Shown piece after piece: positions 7,326-9,958 of a stretch of 9,958 bases of DNA. This stretch comes from an uncultured Eggerthellaceae bacterium. GTDB taxonomy: Bacteria; Actinomycetota; Coriobacteriia; Coriobacteriales; Eggerthellaceae. Made by a program: the position numbers and the translations under genes. How positions within the stretch are numbered: position 1 is the stretch's first letter; the number at the start of each line of letters is the position of its first letter. The DNA lies in the NCBI GenBank assembly GCA_949450265.1, contig CASTMW010000057.1, forward strand, positions 1 to 9,958, given 5' to 3'. Below the pieces are notes generated by a model. The model was not told the origin of the DNA, made no database searches, and worked only from the letters and a program-made list of their open reading frames with translations.

Positions 7326-9080
7326 ATGACAGCGATCGGCATAGACCTTGGAACGACGAACAGTTGCGTGGCAGCGGTGGAGGGCGGCACCCCGGAGGTG
7401 ATCGCGAACGCCGAAGGGTCGCGCACCACCCCATCGGTCGTGGCGTTCACGAAGGACGGCGAGCGCCTAGTGGGCGCGGTGGCGCAGCGTCAGGCCGCCA
7501 TGAACCCCGACCGCACGGTGGCCAGCGTGAAGCGCCACATGGGCACCGACTGGCGCCAGCCTATCGACGGGCGCGACTTCACCCCGCAGGAGCTCAGCGC
7601 CATGATCCTGCGCAAGCTGCGCACCGACGCAGAGGCCTACCTGGGCACGCCCGTCACCGACGCGGTCATAACCGTGCCCGCTTACTTCAACGACATGCAG
7701 CGCAACGCCACCAAGGATGCGGGCACCATCGCCGGGCTGAACGTGCTGCGCATCATCAACGAGCCCACAGCGGCCGCGCTGGCCTACGGGCTCGATCACG
7801 GCGCGGCGCAGAAGGTGATGGTGTACGATCTGGGCGGCGGCACCTTCGACGTGTCGGTCATCGAGATAGGCGATGGCGTCATTGAGGTGCTGGCTACGGC
7901 GGGCAACAACCATCTGGGCGGTGATGACTTCGACGAGGCGCTGGCGCGCCACCTGATGGATGCGTTCCGCACTCAGACCGGCGTTGACCTGACCCGCGAC
8001 CCTTCGGCGGCGCTGCGGGTGCGCGAAGCGGCCGAGCAAGCCAAGCGCGAGCTGTCAAGTATGGCCTCCACCACGGTGAACCTGCCGTTCATCGCGCAGA
8101 ACGCCGCAGGTCCTTTGCACCTTGAGCAGACTGTCACGCGTACCGAGTTCGACCAGTTGACGCGCTCGCTCGTGGAAGCCACCACCGAGCCGGTCATGCA
8201 GGCCCTAAACGACGCGGGCATTGCCGCCAGCGAACTAGGCGAGGTGCTGCTGGTGGGCGGCAGCACGCGCATTCCGGCCGTGCAGGATCACGTGCAGCGC
8301 CTGACGGGCCGCACCCCGGCAAGCACCATCAACCCCGACGAATGCGTGGCACAAGGCGCGGCCATCCAGGCCGACACGCTGGCCAGCGCCATCAGCGCCT
8401 CGCAGGGTGGTGCCATGGTCCCGCGCGGTGGCCAGCTGCTGCTGCTCGACGTGGTACCCATGAGCTTCGCCATTGAGACCGTCGGCGGCGTGGCCACGCG
8501 CGTCATCGAACGCAACACCACGCTACCCATCCACTACGAGCAGGTGTTCACCACCGCAGCGCCCTTCCAGACCAAGGTGGAGATAAACGTCATGCAGGGC
8601 GAGCGCCCCATGGCCGCCGACAACAAGACCATCGGGAAGTTCACGCTGAAGGGTATCAAGCGCGCGCCGGCAGGTGTGCCGCAGATCAACGTCAGCTTCG
8701 ACATCGACGCCAACGGCATCCTGACCGTAACGGCGAAGGACCTGGGCACCGGCAACGAGCAGTCCATCACCATCACCGACAGCGAGCGCATGACCGACGC
8801 CGAGATAGCCGCCGCCATCGCCGATGCCGAGAAGTATGCTGCCGAAGACCAAGCGCGCCGCGACGCTATGGACGAGCGCCAGCACGCCCAAGAGCTGGTG
8901 AACCAGGCCGAAGAGCGCCTGCGCGCCGAAGGCAAGCAGATGGACAAGGATGCCAAGCGCGCCTTGCGCAATGCGGTGGGCAGCGTGCAGAAGTACCTCA
9001 TGAAGAAGCCCGAAAAGATGAAGCCGGAGGACAAGGCTGCGTTCACGGCCACCATCGCCGAGCTGGAGAAGCTGCTGTAA
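7326..9080 (+). CDS. dnaK: DnaK/Hsp70 chaperone, short form lacking the acidic C-terminal tail
   Basis: An ATP-dependent Hsp70 of 584 residues; Gram-positive DnaKs are usually about 610. The nucleotide-binding domain spans about 1-350, with phosphate-1 motif IGIDLGTTNSC (4-14), the Gram-positive KRHMGTD and short IB subdomain, phosphate-2 motif DLGGGTFD (from D168) and the adenosine motif LVGGSTRIP (G311-G312). The interdomain linker LLLLDV (371-376) is preceded by about 13 extra residues (SASQGGAMVPRGGQ region) compared with E. coli. The substrate-binding beta domain covers about 375-487 and a shortened helical lid about 489-584. There is no disordered tail and no VVDAE-type acidic end. ATG 7326 is chosen because AAGG (7316-7319) lies 6 bases upstream and the protein then begins at the first strand; an in-frame ATG at 7278 would add 16 unlikely residues. 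No grpE, dnaJ or hrcA is nearby, so this may be a second, specialised copy; the symbol denotes family only. Confidence 0.95.
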   Translation: MTAIGIDLGTTNSCVAAVEGGTPEVIANAEGSRTTPSVVAFTKDGERLVGAVAQRQAAMNPDRTVASVKRHMGTDWRQPIDGRDFTPQELSAMILRKLRTDAEAYLGTPVTDAVITVPAYFNDMQRNATKDAGTIAGLNVLRIINEPTAAALAYGLDHGAAQKVMVYDLGGGTFDVSVIEIGDGVIEVLATAGNNHLGGDDFDEALARHLMDAFRTQTGVDLTRDPSAALRVREAAEQAKRELSSMASTTVNLPFIAQNAAGPLHLEQTVTRTEFDQLTRSLVEATTEPVMQALNDAGIAASELGEVLLVGGSTRIPAVQDHVQRLTGRTPASTINPDECVAQGAAIQADTLASAISASQGGAMVPRGGQLLLLDVVPMSFAIETVGGVATRVIERNTTLPIHYEQVFTTAAPFQTKVEINVMQGERPMAADNKTIGKFTLKGIKRAPAGVPQINVSFDIDANGILTVTAKDLGTGNEQSITITDSERMTDAEIAAAIADAEKYAAEDQARRDAMDERQHAQELVNQAEERLRAEGKQMDKDAKRALRNAVGSVQKYLMKKPEKMKPEDKAAFTATIAELEKLL

Positions 9081-9095
9081 CGGACTGAACTGTAG

Positions 9096-9143
9096 AAGGC
9101 TGCTGTAGCTGCCACCATTGCCGAATCGCACGAGCTGTTGTAG
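9096..9143 (+). repeat. Degenerate in-frame duplicate of the dnaK 3' end, beyond its stop codon
   Basis: Read in the dnaK frame, these 16 codons give KAAVAATIAESHELL and a stop. The last 16 codons of dnaK (9033-9080) give KAAFTATIAELEKLL and a stop. Ten of 15 residues match, and by hand count 34 of 48 bases match, at a spacing of exactly 63 bases. The intervening codons 9081-9095 read RTEL and TAG, so this copy is not translated as part of DnaK. It looks like a decayed tandem duplication of the gene end. Confidence 0.75.
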
Positions 9144-9146
9144 CCC

Positions 9147-9165
9147 GCCGCAGTGCGGCTGCGGC
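9147..9165 (+). terminator. GC-rich hairpin after dnaK, possible terminator without T-run
   Basis: GCCGCAG (9147-9153) and CTGCGGC (9159-9165) form a perfect 7-bp stem with a 5-base loop, 67 bases after the dnaK stop. No T-run follows, so intrinsic termination would be weak; it could instead be an mRNA 3'-end barrier. Confidence 0.3.
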
Positions 9166-9223
9166 CCACGTGTTGCGGTGCCCGCATCTGCCCTAGCCAT
9201 GAATGACGTGTCGGTTGCCTTTG

Positions 9224-9250
9224 TTGACAGGTGGATTTCATATATAGATT
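9224..9250 (+). promoter_or_regulatory. Possible promoter, TTGACA with weak -10
   Basis: A consensus -35 TTGACA (9224-9229) is followed after 15 bases by TAGATT (9245-9250), a 4 of 6 match to the -10 consensus. The spacing is short. The AT-rich block TATATAG between them marks the first clear drop in G+C after dnaK. Confidence 0.35.
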
Positions 9251-9272
9251 TTCGGAGTGCCGATCCGATTGG

Positions 9273-9281
9273 TGTTATAGT
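9273..9281 (+). promoter_or_regulatory. Extended -10 promoter element just before a palindrome
   Basis: TG at 9273-9274, one base, then TATAGT (9276-9281) makes an extended -10 element with five of six consensus bases. The -35 position holds only a weak match (TTCGGA, 9251-9256). Transcription would start near 9288, directly at the base of the 9289-9320 hairpin. Confidence 0.45.
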
Positions 9282-9287
9282 GTGGAG

Positions 9288-9454
9288 CCATTCGCTTCCA
9301 GATACGAATGGAAGCGAATGTAGGCCGCGACACGAAGGGCATGTTTTGCACAGAGCGAACGAACAGCAGAACATCAAGATGACTTGCGCCCCCCACGAAA
9401 TCCGATTTGAGGGTTCTAAGTGCGGGGGGGAGGCATTCGCTCTATGCTCTTTTT
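9288..9454 (+). ncRNA. Candidate structured RNA or attenuator-like leader
   Basis: From the putative start near 9288 to a T-run (9450-9454) the sequence can form a coherent set of helices. A 12-bp hairpin lies at 9289-9320. A long-range helix pairs 9352-9359 with 9436-9443 (8 bp) and continues, after a 9-base bulge on the 5' side, by pairing 9334-9342 with 9444-9452. Inside it is a hairpin of the C-run 9389-9394 with the G-run 9424-9430. CATTCGCT occurs twice (9289-9296 and 9434-9441), so AGCGAATG (9313-9320) can pair with either, giving two exclusive folds. I recognise no known RNA family. Not proven; helices were found by eye. Confidence 0.3.
9289..9320. repeat. Perfect 12-bp palindrome with 8-base loop
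   Basis: CATTCGCTTCCA (9289-9300) and TGGAAGCGAATG (9309-9320) are perfect reverse complements around GATACGAA. The arms begin about 8 bases after a -10-like TATAGT, so this is either an operator spanning the transcription start or a stable hairpin at the 5' end of a transcript. There is no T-run after it, which argues against a terminator on this strand. Confidence 0.8.
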
Positions 9455-9512
9455 CCGGCTATGATCTCAGCCCGATAAGATTCGCAAAAATCGAAGATGT
9501 GCTGCCGAAGAG

Positions 9513-9534
9513 CAGCCGCCGGATATGGCGGCTG
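9513..9534. repeat. 8-bp hairpin, GC-rich
   Basis: CAGCCGCC (9513-9520) and GGCGGCTG (9527-9534) pair perfectly around GGATAT. GCTGC (9501-9505) competes for 9512-9516, and GTGGT/ACCAC (9534-9538 and 9545-9549) forms another stem directly after. No T-run follows. Confidence 0.5.
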
Positions 9535-9623
9535 TGGTGCGCTGACCACGATATTGACTGGCACGCCAACGAACGGTGTGCTTACGGATCCTCTGTGATA
9601 CAGGGGTTCATCTTGTCATGCTT

Positions 9624-9762
9624 GCAGAAAGTTGGGTGGGTGGCTCCGAGCTGTGCGACATAGCGTTGTCTCAAGTGAGGGTTTCTCAGCCCTTACGCTA
9701 ATGTGCGATTCAGTGAAATGAATTATGTCAAATTCTATGGAGCCACCTACCCAACTTTCTGC
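9624..9762. repeat. 24-bp inverted repeat around a 91-base loop
   Basis: The left arm 9624-9647 and right arm 9739-9762 are reverse complements at 23 of 24 positions. The only difference, G9638 against T9748, is a G-U wobble in RNA read from the + strand, while it would be an A-C mismatch on the minus strand. Inside, ACATAGCGT (9658-9666) pairs with ACGCTAaTGT (9695-9704, one bulged A), and AGGG/CCCT (9678-9681 and 9690-9693) forms a tip hairpin. No open frame fills it and no target-site duplication is obvious. It could be a structured RNA, a MITE-like element or the two ends of a deleted insertion. Confidence 0.7.
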
Positions 9763-9958
9763 GCGATCCACTACGCTCTTGCGTGCCATGGATCAGTGAA
9801 AGTCCCATTCTGTTTTTCCCGTACTGCTTAGCCTATTCTACCAGACCTTACTGCATATCTCTGTCGCGTACCACTGATCCATAGATTGATTCATACGATA
9901 GATTTGGTAACTTCTCAAAGTAACTGCGACTCCAGAGAACCTTAGCCTCTCTTTCAGG
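9664..9958. other. Right-end region without a recognisable gene
   Basis: No gene is supported here. The composition is clearly less GC-rich than upstream. On the minus strand two overlapping frames stay open from the window edge to stops at 9838-9840 and 9848-9850 (39 and 36 codons), so the 3' end of a minus-strand gene entering from beyond 9958 is possible. The two frames conflict and neither is recognisable, so I do not call a CDS. Confidence 0.4.
9788..9882. repeat. 11-bp inverted repeat with 73-base spacer
   Basis: ATGGATCAGTG (9788-9798) and CACTGATCCAT (9872-9882) are perfect reverse complements. The spacer is AT-rich and contains a TTTTT run (9812-9816). Function unknown; it adds to the density of dyads in the final 700 bases. 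Confidence 0.45.

Larger units (their letters stand above)
9118..9663 (+). other. Weak open frame, probably not a gene as a whole
   Basis: An open frame of 181 codons runs from an ATG at 9118, with further in-frame ATGs at 9199 and 9379. None has a Shine-Dalgarno sequence. I recognise no family. The product is rich in Cys, Trp and His and lacks clear hydrophobic periodicity. Codon third positions are mixed, unlike the G/C-rich third positions of all six genes upstream. The frame runs through a promoter-like site, a perfect 12-bp palindrome and the left arm of a 24-bp inverted repeat. The last 95 codons (from 9379) are the most protein-like part. A small horizontally acquired or decaying gene cannot be excluded, but a chance open frame over structured non-coding DNA is at least as likely. 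Confidence 0.2.

Noticed and set aside
8523..9377. Minus-strand open frame (284 codons) opposite dnaK and the region after it
   Set aside because: It overlaps the clear DnaK substrate-binding domain and has no ribosome binding site or family resemblance.
9624..9762. Simple intrinsic terminator
   Set aside because: A 24-bp stem with a 91-base loop and no T-run after the right arm does not fit a terminator.
9081..9958. tRNA or known riboswitch/ribozyme in the gene-free tail
   Set aside because: I looked for a T-arm and acceptor pairing, RNase P and tmRNA core motifs, T-box and group II domain V signatures and found none that fit. GGGGTTC near 9603 lacks a matching stem.

Overview
This window is a GC-rich bacterial chromosome segment. 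All six convincing genes are on the + strand. The gene set is a LytTR response regulator, an AarF/UbiB-type kinase, an HdeD-like membrane protein, two YhgE/Pip membrane proteins and a short DnaK. The strong G/C third positions and the Gram-positive style of DnaK (short IB subdomain, KRHMGTD motif) suggest a high-GC Gram-positive. My best guess is Coriobacteriia, in the Eggerthella/Slackia neighbourhood; this is an inference from style and cannot be proven here.

Layout: 48-761 encodes a LytTR response regulator, followed after 24 bases by an AarF/ABC1 kinase-like protein with two C-terminal membrane helices (786-2438). A gap of about 250 bases carries a weak terminator-like hairpin and two small dyads. 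Next comes an HdeD/DUF308 protein (2686-3288). Then come two paralogous YhgE/Pip proteins (3367-5436 and 5433-7274), joined by a 4-base ATGA overlap and so probably translationally coupled. The first has an extra C-terminal two-helix module and a lysine-proline tail encoded by a CCCAAA/CCCAAG hexamer array. A DnaK of 584 residues (7326-9080) follows after 51 bases. No grpE, dnaJ or hrcA is in view.

How they may work together: the two Pip proteins are polytopic ABC-2-like envelope proteins that probably act as a pair. HdeD and DnaK are both stress-linked families, and the regulator/AarF pair sits just upstream. An envelope-stress cluster is plausible but inferred only from proximity.

The right end differs. 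Just after the dnaK stop lies an in-frame degenerate duplicate of the last 16 codons of dnaK. From about 9230 the composition becomes more AT-rich (hand count: 26 of 60 G+C at 9841-9900 against 37 of 60 at 7861-7920 inside dnaK). No convincing gene is seen to the end of the window. This stretch is unusually dense in inverted repeats. One is a perfect 12-bp palindrome immediately after an extended -10 promoter. Another is a set of mutually exclusive pairings ending in a T-run, which could be a structured RNA. There is also a 24-bp inverted repeat around a 91-base loop. These are the most unexplained parts of the window.
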